This document shows positions 56,265 through 63,507 of a stretch of DNA of 64,000 bases, one piece after another; positions within the stretch are counted from its first letter, which is position 1, and each line of letters begins with the position of its first letter. A model generated the notes under the pieces. That model did not search any database, was not told the DNA's origin, and saw only the letters and a program-made list of their open reading frames with translations. Source of the DNA: Micromonospora saelicesensis. GTDB taxonomy: Bacteria > Actinomycetota > Actinomycetes > Mycobacteriales > Micromonosporaceae. The position numbers and the translations under genes are program-made. The DNA lies in the NCBI RefSeq assembly GCF_900091575.1, contig NZ_FMCR01000001.1:620001-684000 (forward strand). Direction: 5' to 3'.

Positions 56265-57046
56265 TGCGTACCGCACTGTTCCGGTCGACGGCGACGCTGC
56301 TCGCCGCCGGCGTGGCCACTCTGCTCCCCGCTGCGGCCGTGGCCGCACCGACCCCCTCCCCGGGTGCCACGCCGGTGAACCGTGCCGGCACGTCGTTCCT
56401 CACCGCCACCCCGATCACCGCCGGTCAACCGGTACGGGTGGACGCCTCGATCGGCGACCACCTCTACTGGTCGTTCCCGGCGACGGCCGGCCAGGTGCAC
56501 GAGATCAACGCCACCGTCACCTTCCCGAAGGGACGCAGCGGCGCCTCCACCTGGACGGTGGACGTCTTCGACGGGCTGCGCCGACGCCAGGCGTGCACGG
56601 CGGGGGCCCAGACCCCGACAGTGGACGCGAAGGCGTCGAACGTGGTGCTGGGCTGCACGCTGCGCGAGGTGCGGTCGTGGGCGGAGCCCTGGTCGGCCGA
56701 CCCGCTGCCCGGCACGTACGTCGTCCGACTCTCCGTGATCGAGCTGCCGGAGCCGGATCTGGGTGCGCCGATCGACGTCGATCTGCTGGTCGGCACCATC
56801 GCCGACCGGGGCGCCTCGGCTGACGACGGCGAGTTGGCCGCCCCGCTGGTGCCGAACACCAAGGCCGGCACGGTGCTCAACGCCGTACCCCCGGTGGACG
56901 CGGACGCCGACGACGAGAGCGGCTCGCTGGCGGCCTGGTTGCCGGATCTCGGCTCGCGCTGGGTCTGGACCGGCATCGGCGGCGTGCTCGCCGCGGTGGC
57001 CGGCGTGGTCGGCTTCGCGGTGACCCGACGCCCTCGACGTCCCTGA
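56264..57046 (+). CDS. Secreted membrane-anchored protein, partner of the VWA gene
   Basis: A 260-residue protein. A signal peptide (MRTALFRSTATLLAAGVATLLPAAAVAA) precedes a beta-rich extracytoplasmic domain (DHLYWSFPATAGQVHEINATVTFP, reminiscent of pre-peptidase or bacterial cell-surface beta domains). A C-terminal span (WVWTGIGGVLAAVAGVVGFAV) and basic tail follow. The ATG shares one base with the VWA stop (TGATG) and has GGAGGGAG upstream, so the pair is co-translated and both would stand on the same membrane face. Function unknown. Confidence 0.8.
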   Translation: MRTALFRSTATLLAAGVATLLPAAAVAAPTPSPGATPVNRAGTSFLTATPITAGQPVRVDASIGDHLYWSFPATAGQVHEINATVTFPKGRSGASTWTVDVFDGLRRRQACTAGAQTPTVDAKASNVVLGCTLREVRSWAEPWSADPLPGTYVVRLSVIELPEPDLGAPIDVDLLVGTIADRGASADDGELAAPLVPNTKAGTVLNAVPPVDADADDESGSLAAWLPDLGSRWVWTGIGGVLAAVAGVVGFAVTRRPRRP

Positions 57047-57054
57047 GACGCCAC

Positions 57055-57091
57055 CTCTGGTGGCCCCGCCCCAGCAGCGGGGCCACCAGAG
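57055..57091 (+). terminator. Terminator hairpin after the VWA pair
   Basis: Perfect 15-bp arms (CTCTGGTGGCCCCGC at 57055-57069 and its complement at 57077-57091) with a 7-nt loop. It starts 8 bp past the stop and also precedes the convergent small gene by 2 bp, so it can serve both strands. Confidence 0.85.
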
Positions 57092-57093
57092 AC

Positions 57094-57363
57094 TCAGCTA
57101 CGCCGGGAGCCGCGCGGCAACCAGCCGATGAACCGGTCCTGGAGCGACATCACCGGGGCCGCGCGCAGATCCTCGGTGGCGGCGGCGAGGCAGGAGCCCA
57201 GATAGACGCTGAGCATGGCGCGATCATCCCCGTACTCCGCCAGCAGCCGGGTGCGCTTCGTCGCGCACGGCCACTCGTCACCGCAGGAGCCGCAGCTCCA
57301 GCAGGGGGTCTTCGGGGCGTGTTCGTCAGCCCGCACCCCCGGCCGTTCCAGGCCATCGGTCAT
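57094..57363 (-). CDS. Small Cys-rich protein, function unknown
   Basis: An 89-residue protein with the cluster CWSCGSCGDEWPC in the first third (spacings CxxC, CxxC, C-x5-C), a possible zinc-binding or redox site. The last 50 residues are a compact, mixed region ending VMSLQDRFIGWLPRGSRRS. Small proteins with this motif occur in Micromonospora, sometimes annotated as flavin reductase, which the size does not support. Divergent from the phosphopantetheinyl transferase gene 198 bp away, so the two may share control. Confidence 0.7.
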   Translation of the reverse strand: MTDGLERPGVRADEHAPKTPCWSCGSCGDEWPCATKRTRLLAEYGDDRAMLSVYLGSCLAAATEDLRAAPVMSLQDRFIGWLPRGSRRS

Positions 57364-57561
57364 CGCACGTCCTTCCAGATGTCCACGGGACTGGCGGCTG
57401 CCGCGCCGGCCAGCATTGATGGTGGTCCCCCCGGAGCCATCAGGGAGGGCGCTGCGCGTCCCTCCGGTGTTACATCTTTGCGGTACCTTCGGCGGTCGTG
57501 GGAGTCGGAAATTTGACGGTTAATTCGTTGCGTCATTCCTACCGACCAGTAGGTCACCGGA

Positions 57562-58218
57562 ATGCGTGACCTGCTGCCATCGACGGTCGCCGTCGCCGTC
57601 GCCGGGCCCGAGGACTGGACGGGCGCGTTGCTCCCCGCTGAGCAGGCATGTCTCGGCGAGCGGGCGGTGCAGACCCGTCGGCGGGACTTCGCCGCGGGGA
57701 GGATTTGCGCCCGCAAGGCATTGCGCGACCTCGGCCTGCCGACGACCGCCGTGCCGGCCGCCGCCGACCGCGCGCCGGTCTGGCCGGTCGGGGTGGTCGG
57801 CAGCATCACCCACACCGCCGGCTACTGCGCCGCCGCGGCGGCGCGCACCACCGACATCCGGTCCGTCGGAATGGACGCCGAGCAGCACCGCGAGGTCAAT
57901 CCGGGAGTACGCCGGCTCGTGCTGCTGCCCGAGGAGGAGGCCACCTGCGCCCGGCTACCCAGCGGCACCTACTGGCCGGTCGTGCTGTTCAGCGCGAAGG
58001 AGACCGTCTACAAGGTGTGGCATCCGGTCGTGCGCGGCTGGTTGGACTTCCACGACGCCCGACTCGACATCGATCCGGATGCCGGTACGTTCACTGCCCG
58101 GATCGCACCGGCCCGGGTGGACGCGGCGGGGGTCGACGACCCGCCGACATCGATCAGCGGCCGCTTCGTGATCGCCGACGGGCTGGTCCGCACCGCCGCC
58201 GTGCTTTCAGCGCGTTGA
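57562..58218 (+). CDS. 4'-Phosphopantetheinyl transferase (EntD/Sfp family)
   Basis: A 218-residue enzyme that primes carrier proteins of polyketide, nonribosomal-peptide or fatty-acid synthases with the CoA-derived arm. The motifs are complete: VGSITHTAGYCAAA, the metal-binding GMDAEQH and FSAKETVYKVWHP. The length and order match EntD-type transferases rather than the short AcpS. The carrier target is not in this window; there is no synthase here. The start is ATG at 57562. The upstream gap (57364-57561) contains TTGACG (57513-57518) and a CCTAC/GTAGG inverted pair near 57538-57553. Confidence 0.92.
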   Translation: MRDLLPSTVAVAVAGPEDWTGALLPAEQACLGERAVQTRRRDFAAGRICARKALRDLGLPTTAVPAAADRAPVWPVGVVGSITHTAGYCAAAAARTTDIRSVGMDAEQHREVNPGVRRLVLLPEEEATCARLPSGTYWPVVLFSAKETVYKVWHPVVRGWLDFHDARLDIDPDAGTFTARIAPARVDAAGVDDPPTSISGRFVIADGLVRTAAVLSAR

Positions 58219-58420
58219 CCTCGCCCGGTTACTCATAGCGATGGATGGGATACCGATCCACATTGGCGTTCGGTGACCGATTGAACACTGTCCACGCTGG
58301 CCTGAGCGGTTTCGCAACCTCGCGGTGGGAAGCCCTCTGGCGTGGCCACTGGACGCCCCGCCACCCACGGTAACGTCGAAGAGTTCCCGCACCGCACGTA
58401 CCGAAGCGTCAAGGAGTACG

Positions 58421-59191
58421 GTGACCCACCCCCAGCCCCGTGTCAGGCCGCACGACCCCCAGCAACCGAACCCGCAGCAGCCGACCCGCTCGTTCGCGGC
58501 GACACCGCAGCCGCCGTTCTCGGGGGCTGCGTACCCGGCGGCCAGCGGGCACACGGGCGCTGGCGGCGGATATCGGGCACCCGGTGGCCCCGGCTACCCG
58601 ATCATCGCACCACCCCTGGCGCAGACGGACCGCGCCAAGAAGTCCGTCGTGCTCGTCGCGGTCACCGCAGCCGTACTCACCCTGCTCACCTGCGCCGGCG
58701 GCATCGTGGCGGTCGTCATCGGCACCAAGGGCACCTCGACCACGGTGAGCGAGGCACAGGCCACCCCGCCGACCCCACCGCCGGCGAACGGCGACACCCG
58801 CGACCTGTCGCCGGGCGACACCCTGGTCGTCAACAGCGAGGCAGGCACCGTCGAGATCACCGTGACGAAGTTCAGCAGCGCCACCAAACCCTGCAAGTCC
58901 CACGGACTGAAGCCCGGCGAGGGCATGTACGTGATCGCCGACGTGACAGTGGCTGTCACCAAGGGCACCGCGTCGACGAACCCGCTCTACTTTCAGTGGG
59001 TCGCTGCCGACGGCACCAAGACCACCGCGATCGGTGGAGCCTTCTCCGGCTGCGGCAAACCGATGCCGGCCGTGGACGACCTGACCGCTGGCACCAGACG
59101 CACCGGCAGCGTGGTGTTCGACGTGCACGACACCTCGGGCGCGTTGGAGTACCAGGACCAGTTCCAGACCGCCGGTTCCTGGAAGCCGTGA
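58421..59191 (+). CDS. Membrane-anchored DUF4352-like protein
   Basis: A 256-residue protein. A Pro/Gln-rich cytoplasmic stretch precedes one membrane span (SVVLVAVTAAVLTLLTCAGGIVAVVIG). The extracellular part (PGDTLVVNSEAGTVEITVTKFSS to GSVVFDVHDTSG) follows the DUF4352/telomeric-like beta-sandwich pattern common in actinobacterial exported proteins. GTG at 58421 with AAGGAG 4 nt upstream is preferred over earlier codons. Two Cys (CKSHG and SGCGKP) may pair. Function unknown. Confidence 0.75.
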   Translation: MTHPQPRVRPHDPQQPNPQQPTRSFAATPQPPFSGAAYPAASGHTGAGGGYRAPGGPGYPIIAPPLAQTDRAKKSVVLVAVTAAVLTLLTCAGGIVAVVIGTKGTSTTVSEAQATPPTPPPANGDTRDLSPGDTLVVNSEAGTVEITVTKFSSATKPCKSHGLKPGEGMYVIADVTVAVTKGTASTNPLYFQWVAADGTKTTAIGGAFSGCGKPMPAVDDLTAGTRRTGSVVFDVHDTSGALEYQDQFQTAGSWKP

Positions 59192-59255
59192 CGCGCTGAC
59201 GCGACGTGGGGCCGACCCCGTCCGGGCCGGCCCCACGCGGTGGGAGAGCGGTGGG

Positions 59256-60275
59256 TCAGCAGCCCGTCCAGCGCACCGGAGTCACCCGGTCGGCGAGGAC
59301 GTTGCGGAACCCGACGACGGTGCCCGAGTCGGAGATGGACCGGGCACCGACGACCACCCTTTCGCCGCCACCCGGCAGGACCCGGGAGGTGGTGCCCCTG
59401 GCAACGCGGTCACCACCCACCACGACGCCCTTGGCGTTGACACCGGTCAGTGCCGGCATCTCGTTGTCGAGCAACGTGTGCGAGCCGTTCCGAAGGTCCC
59501 ACCGCACCCTGGTCGAGCTGGTGCCGCCGCTCAGCCATACCTGGCCGATCGCCCAGCGGCCCGCCGCCGCGTTGGCCGTGCTCCACTCGGCACCGGGGAT
59601 CGTGAGCGCGTCGATCCGGCCGTTTGGCCGGCGGACCCAGCTGTTCCAGTCTCCGAAGGGTCCGGCGCTGCCGACGATCGTCCCGTTGTCCGTGATCCCA
59701 CCCGCCTGGGCGTCGACCGGGGCGTCGAGCACCTCGACAGTGCCCGGACGGGCGGCCGGCCAGCGCAGCGCGACCAGTTCCCCGGGGACGATGTCGGAGC
59801 CGTAGCCGACGATGTCGCCGGCATCGTTGATGGCGCTGACGAAGATGCCGGTGGACGGCAGCACCGGCAACTGCTCGAGCTTGCCGTCGCGGTACCTCCA
59901 CGGCTGCCCGTAGCCGGTCCCCGCCGATCCGTTGCCGATCACGACGCCGTCGGCGTTGATGTCGACGGGGGTGGCCGAGGCCTCCGACTCCAGCTCGGTG
60001 ACCCGCTGCCCGTCCCAGAACAGCAGCAGGTACTGGTTCTCGGTCTCACCGACCCGCAGCGCGGTGCCCGCGACGTAGCGACCCGTCGGGTCGACCGCGT
60101 TCGCGTCGGCGCGATAGGTGTCGGTCGGGTACGGCAGCGTACTGATCTTGCAGGTGCGGAGCGCCGCCCCGCCGGGCGCGGCGGTCGCCGTCGCGGAGAC
60201 AGCGACGCCGAGAGAGGTGGCCAGCAGACCGGTTGCGGTGGCTGCGAGCATCCGGCGCCGAGTGCTTCGATTCAT
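59256..60275 (-). CDS. Secreted protein with HAF-like beta repeats
   Basis: A 339-residue exported protein. The signal peptide MNRSTRRRMLAATATGLLATSLGVAVSATATAA has a twin-Arg-like basic start. The mature part has repeating 50-residue units of the type DINADGVVIGNG, AINDAGDIVGYG, GITDNGTIVGSA, GVNAKGVVVGGD, SISDSGTVVGFR, i.e. the HAF-type repeat in which each unit ends V-G. This suggests a beta-propeller-like outer protein. ATG at 60275 with GGGAG 6 nt upstream. Function unknown; convergent with the DUF4352-like gene. Confidence 0.82.
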   Translation of the reverse strand: MNRSTRRRMLAATATGLLATSLGVAVSATATAAPGGAALRTCKISTLPYPTDTYRADANAVDPTGRYVAGTALRVGETENQYLLLFWDGQRVTELESEASATPVDINADGVVIGNGSAGTGYGQPWRYRDGKLEQLPVLPSTGIFVSAINDAGDIVGYGSDIVPGELVALRWPAARPGTVEVLDAPVDAQAGGITDNGTIVGSAGPFGDWNSWVRRPNGRIDALTIPGAEWSTANAAAGRWAIGQVWLSGGTSSTRVRWDLRNGSHTLLDNEMPALTGVNAKGVVVGGDRVARGTTSRVLPGGGERVVVGARSISDSGTVVGFRNVLADRVTPVRWTGC

Positions 60276-60395
60276 CCTTGCTCCCCGTGTGGGGCCCGGG
60301 TACTCCCGGGCATTCGGTTGATACTCGGCTCCACAGGTGAGCTGGCTTCTCGGTTGCGTACTGTCAGCCAAGGGACAGAAGTAGATCGGCCGGAG

Positions 60396-61481
60396 CTACC
60401 GTCCCCATGCCTCGGTGGCGGTGACGACCGGCTGCCCGGTGCGTATCGATTCTTCGATCGCGAGGCTGATCAGGTGGTCCTGGCATGCCTCGGCGAGGGG
60501 ATACGGAGCCGGGCCCTCGTCCCGCGCCCACGCCCCGGCGCGGGCGACGATGTCGGCCACCGCGATGTCGTCGTCGGACATCCCGCTGCCGACGAACGGA
60601 TTGCGGTAGACCACCTCGCCGTCGAAGCTGATGTGCTTGAGGTCGAGCCCTTCCAGGTTGAGGTCGAGACCGGTCTGCCGCCGGGTCAGGAACGACTCCA
60701 CCGGCGTGCTCGGATCGACCAGGCGGACCACCCGGTCGTCCACCAGCTCACCGCGCGAGCCCCGGACCACCAACCGGCGGGTACGCAGCGGGTTCCACCA
60801 CTGGTTGTCGGTGAAGTCGTACAACCCCATCCGCCCGCCGAAGTCGATGGTCGCGAGGGTGGTGGAGAGCTGCTGCGGGGTGTCGTCGCCGCTCCAGCCG
60901 GCCGGCGAGAGCGGGTTGGCCAGCGGCGCGACGAAGGCGCGCGCGCTCACCTCGGCGCTCTCGTGACCGACGCCGAGCAGACCCCGGATCAGCGAGACCG
61001 CGTGGTACAGGTGGGTCGAGGAGATCTGGACCGAGGTCGGCTCACCGAGCACCCCGGCGCGGACCAACGCCAGCCGTGCCGCGTGCCCGGGCATCAGCAG
61101 GTACTGCTCGGCGACCTGCACCAGGCCGCTGGCTCCGACGTCGGCCCAGAGCGAGCGCAGACCCGCCAGGTCGGGGGCGGGCGGCGTCTCGGCGAGCACC
61201 GGCACGCCGGCCGCCACCAACTCCCGGGTCGCCTCTGGTGTCACCGGCCACGGCACCGACACGATGACGAAGTCGGGCCGCTCGTGGGCGAGCAACTCCG
61301 CCGTCGTGCGGAAGGTCGGCACGCCCCAGTCGGCCGTCACGGCAGCACCCCGCGATTCGGTACGCGTCACCACCCCGGTCACCCGGAACCGCTCGGGAAG
61401 CAGCCGGGCCAGGCGAAGGAAGAACTCACCTCGCCAGCCACTGCCGATGATGCCGAACCGGGTCTGGGCCACCGAAGTCAT
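60396..61481 (-). CDS. Gfo/Idh/MocA-family oxidoreductase lacking the usual lysine
   Basis: A 361-residue protein. The NAD(P)-binding Rossmann start is RFGIIGSGWRGEFFLRLARLL. The segment that normally reads EKP(L/I) at the end of strand 5 appears as VPVLAETPPAPDLAG, with Thr in place of the catalytic Lys. The C-terminal alpha/beta domain is typical (LRTRRLVVRGSRGELVDDRVV). It may therefore be a non-standard dehydrogenase or have lost activity. The ATG at 61481 is chosen. Its neighbours give no clue to the substrate; sugars and inositols are usual for the family. Confidence 0.85.
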   Translation of the reverse strand: MTSVAQTRFGIIGSGWRGEFFLRLARLLPERFRVTGVVTRTESRGAAVTADWGVPTFRTTAELLAHERPDFVIVSVPWPVTPEATRELVAAGVPVLAETPPAPDLAGLRSLWADVGASGLVQVAEQYLLMPGHAARLALVRAGVLGEPTSVQISSTHLYHAVSLIRGLLGVGHESAEVSARAFVAPLANPLSPAGWSGDDTPQQLSTTLATIDFGGRMGLYDFTDNQWWNPLRTRRLVVRGSRGELVDDRVVRLVDPSTPVESFLTRRQTGLDLNLEGLDLKHISFDGEVVYRNPFVGSGMSDDDIAVADIVARAGAWARDEGPAPYPLAEACQDHLISLAIEESIRTGQPVVTATEAWGR

Positions 61482-61540
61482 CTGGGCTCCTCACGTAGAG
61501 GTCCGGATGCTAACCGTTCTCCTTCGCTACGGTGGTGCTG

Positions 61541-62275
61541 ATGACCACCGAGCCGTTGCGGGCCGTACCCGTGCTGATGCCCGACGCGGGACCGCCCCTG
61601 GACTACTACCTGGTCCTACCTCGGCCCGACGACCACAGCCCGGCCACCACTGTGGAAGGGATCGTCGTCGAGGAGTTCACCCGCCACCACGACTTCGCCA
61701 CGACGGGGCTGGACAGCGCCGGTTGGACGCCGGAGGCCGGCTGGTGGAGTTCCGCCGCGCTGAGCCGCGGCATGCGCACCGACCCCGAGGTGCTGGCGCG
61801 GGTGCTCCCCACCTCCCGCCGGGAGGCCGAGGACGTCCACCGCGCGCTCGGTGGTGGGCAACTGCCGGACGAGTCGCTGCTTCGTACGCACTTCCTCGAC
61901 CATCAACCGATCGCCACCGCCCCGCCGCTGCGGCTCGGCCCGGCGCAGCCACCCGCCGGCTTCCACGAGCGGCGGGTGTACCGCGTCCTCTTCGCCAAGG
62001 ACCTCCGCGCCGAGCAGGTGGCGAGCCTCCGGACGGCCTGGCGGACACCGGCGGGCGGCACTGTCGCGTCCGCCGCGAGCGGTCGTCTCGACGAGCACGG
62101 CGACCAGTTCACCTGGGATCTGCGCCGCGTCGGCCACTCCCTGGCCTGGTGTCTCGACGTGACCGCGCTGCTGAGGACCGCCGCCACCGCGACGCTCGGC
62201 TCGACCCTGTCCGAGCTGACGAACGTCCTGCGCCAGCACGGCCTGATACCCGTGACGACCGAACGCTTCGCCTAG
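61541..62275 (+). CDS. Hypothetical protein, function unknown
   Basis: A 244-residue soluble protein without signal or membrane spans. LDYYLVLPRPDDHSPATTVEGIVVEEF near the N-terminus is followed by a conserved-looking middle (TRREAEDVHRALGGGQLPDE) and an Arg/Trp-rich C-terminal half (RVYRVLFAKDLRAEQVASLRTAW). No family recognised. ATG at 61541; TACGGT (61528-61533) lies 7 nt before it, so it may be leaderless. Divergent from the Gfo/Idh gene (59-bp gap). Confidence 0.7.
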   Translation: MTTEPLRAVPVLMPDAGPPLDYYLVLPRPDDHSPATTVEGIVVEEFTRHHDFATTGLDSAGWTPEAGWWSSAALSRGMRTDPEVLARVLPTSRREAEDVHRALGGGQLPDESLLRTHFLDHQPIATAPPLRLGPAQPPAGFHERRVYRVLFAKDLRAEQVASLRTAWRTPAGGTVASAASGRLDEHGDQFTWDLRRVGHSLAWCLDVTALLRTAATATLGSTLSELTNVLRQHGLIPVTTERFA

Positions 62276-62343
62276 GTGGATCAACGCCTCGCCTGGCCTG
62301 CCCGTCGGGGACGTCGGAAGGTCGGTCACGCACCTGAAAGATC

Positions 62344-62380
62344 GCAAAGGCCGTCTCCGACTCGCGGAAACGGCCTTTGC
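62344..62380. terminator. Hairpin between convergent genes
   Basis: GCAAAGGCCGT-c-TCCG pairs with CGGA-a-ACGGCCTTTGC around ACTCG (15 bp with one mismatch). It sits midway between the end of the hypothetical gene (+) and the AHSA1 gene (-), placed to terminate both. Confidence 0.8.
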
Positions 62381-62392
62381 CGGGTCGTGCCG

Positions 62393-62875
62393 TCAGCTGC
62401 CGCCACCAAAGAGGGAGAGGTAGCGACTGAGGTAGAGGGGCCAGCCAGTATCGCTGTCGACTCCGTCTCGGACCGACTCCCAGCCAGGGCCGTGCCGGTC
62501 GAGGTGCCGGTGTTCCAGCTCGATTCGGGTCCGGTCTGGAGTCTCGGCAACGAATAGGACTTCGACCTCGCTGGTGAGATCCGGGTCGGCTTCGACCTGC
62601 CAGGTCGGTCCGATGTCCCAGCTGAAGACGACCCGGGTCGGCGGCTCGAACGCGAGAATGCGTGCCCACCGGCATTCGCTACCGTCGGTACCTCGGTCGT
62701 AGATGTGCCCGCCGGCCCTGGGCTCGAACACGGTCGCGGCGATCGGGACCTGGAGCAGATTGTGCTCGCGTGGCTTGAAGTCGCCGAACCGCTCGGTGAA
62801 GACGGTGAAGGCCTGTTCGATCGGCGCGTTGACGACGATCTGTCGGCGGACGACCGCCGTAGCTGCTTGCGTCAT
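62393..62875 (-). CDS. SRPBCC/AHSA1-family protein
   Basis: A 160-residue START-like fold protein. IVVNAPIEQAFTVFTERFGDFKPREHN at the N-terminus, AGGHIYDRGTDGSECRWARILAFEPPTRVVFSWDIG in the middle and a C-terminal helix form the AHSA1 (activator of Hsp90 homologue) pattern. Such proteins bind hydrophobic ligands. The ATG at 62873-62875 overlaps the ArsR stop (ATGA) and has GAGGAG 5 nt upstream, so the two are coupled. ArsR plus AHSA1 pairs are common in actinobacteria. Confidence 0.9.
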   Translation of the reverse strand: MTQAATAVVRRQIVVNAPIEQAFTVFTERFGDFKPREHNLLQVPIAATVFEPRAGGHIYDRGTDGSECRWARILAFEPPTRVVFSWDIGPTWQVEADPDLTSEVEVLFVAETPDRTRIELEHRHLDRHGPGWESVRDGVDSDTGWPLYLSRYLSLFGGGS

Positions 62876-63192
62876 GGGCACTCCTCGGTCTCTTCAACGA
62901 TGTCTTGATAGCCGTCCAGCGCCCGGCGCCAGAAGGTGTCGAGCTGGTCCCGCAGGGCGGCCAACCCGACCGGACTCAGCCGGTAGACGCGACGGGTTCC
63001 CATCGCCTGGTCGACGACCAGGCCCGCGCTCTTGAGCACCTTGAGGTGCTGCGACACGGCTGGTCGACTGATGGGCAGCTCGTCCGCCAGCTCCCCCACG
63101 GCACGGGGCCGCTCGGCCAGGCGCTGGACGATGGCGAGCCTGCTGGGATCGCCCAACGCCTCCCAGCCCGGATGCACTCCGTAAGTCACCAC
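62872..63192 (-). CDS. ArsR-family helix-turn-helix regulator
   Basis: A 106-residue winged-helix repressor. HPGWEALGDPSRLAIVQRLAERPRAVGELADELPISRPAVSQHLKVLKSAGLVVDQ is the complete ArsR DNA-binding domain; RRVYRLSPVGLAALRDQLDTFWRRAL is the wing and dimerisation helix. The metal-site CxC motif of ArsR/SmtB sensors is missing, so the signal is probably not a metal. A GTG at 63190-63192 starts it with no ribosome-binding site. Probably autoregulates this two-gene unit. Confidence 0.92.
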   Translation of the reverse strand: MVTYGVHPGWEALGDPSRLAIVQRLAERPRAVGELADELPISRPAVSQHLKVLKSAGLVVDQAMGTRRVYRLSPVGLAALRDQLDTFWRRALDGYQDIVEETEECP

Positions 63193-63227
63193 GAACGAAA
63201 GCTACGACTTACCGATACAGCCGTCAA
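63181..63227 (-). promoter_or_regulatory. Leaderless promoter and operator of the ArsR/AHSA1 unit
   Basis: TTGACG (63222-63227) and TAGCTT (63199-63204) on the minus strand are 17 bp apart; the -10 ends 6 nt before the GTG at 63192. The inverted repeat GTAAGTC (63181-63187) / GACTTAC (63206-63212) straddles the -10 box and start codon. This fits ArsR self-repression. Confidence 0.75.
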
Positions 63228-63238
63228 GGCGAATCACC

Positions 63239-63280
63239 GAAGCCCCGGATCTGCCAACAACCATGGCGGCCCGGGGCTTC
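63239..63280 (+). terminator. Hairpin with a large loop upstream of the right-edge gene
   Basis: GAAGCCCCGG (63239-63248) pairs with CCGGGGCTTC (63271-63280) around 22 nt, followed by TTCGT. It lies 47 bp upstream of the ArsR gene, in the 315-bp gene-free stretch 63193-63507. The same stretch has two TTGACA hexamers 25 bp apart (63399-63404, 63424-63429) that may drive the next gene; I see nothing else in it. Confidence 0.5.
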
Positions 63281-63507
63281 TTCGTATGTCGCGCCGACGG
63301 CGGGCTGTCAGCGGCGCGCTGGCGGCCGAAGGCCAGAGGCACGGCGGCGGGCCATCGGCCCGGCACAGAACAAACGAGTGCTCAGTCACGGGACATGCTT
63401 GACACTCGCGTCCCAGCAGGCGCTTGACATGATCGAGATGATCGTCAGCAGTAGTCCCCCCGTTCCTCGGCGCATTGATCCAGGGACAGTCGAGGAGGTT
63501 TCGCGGC

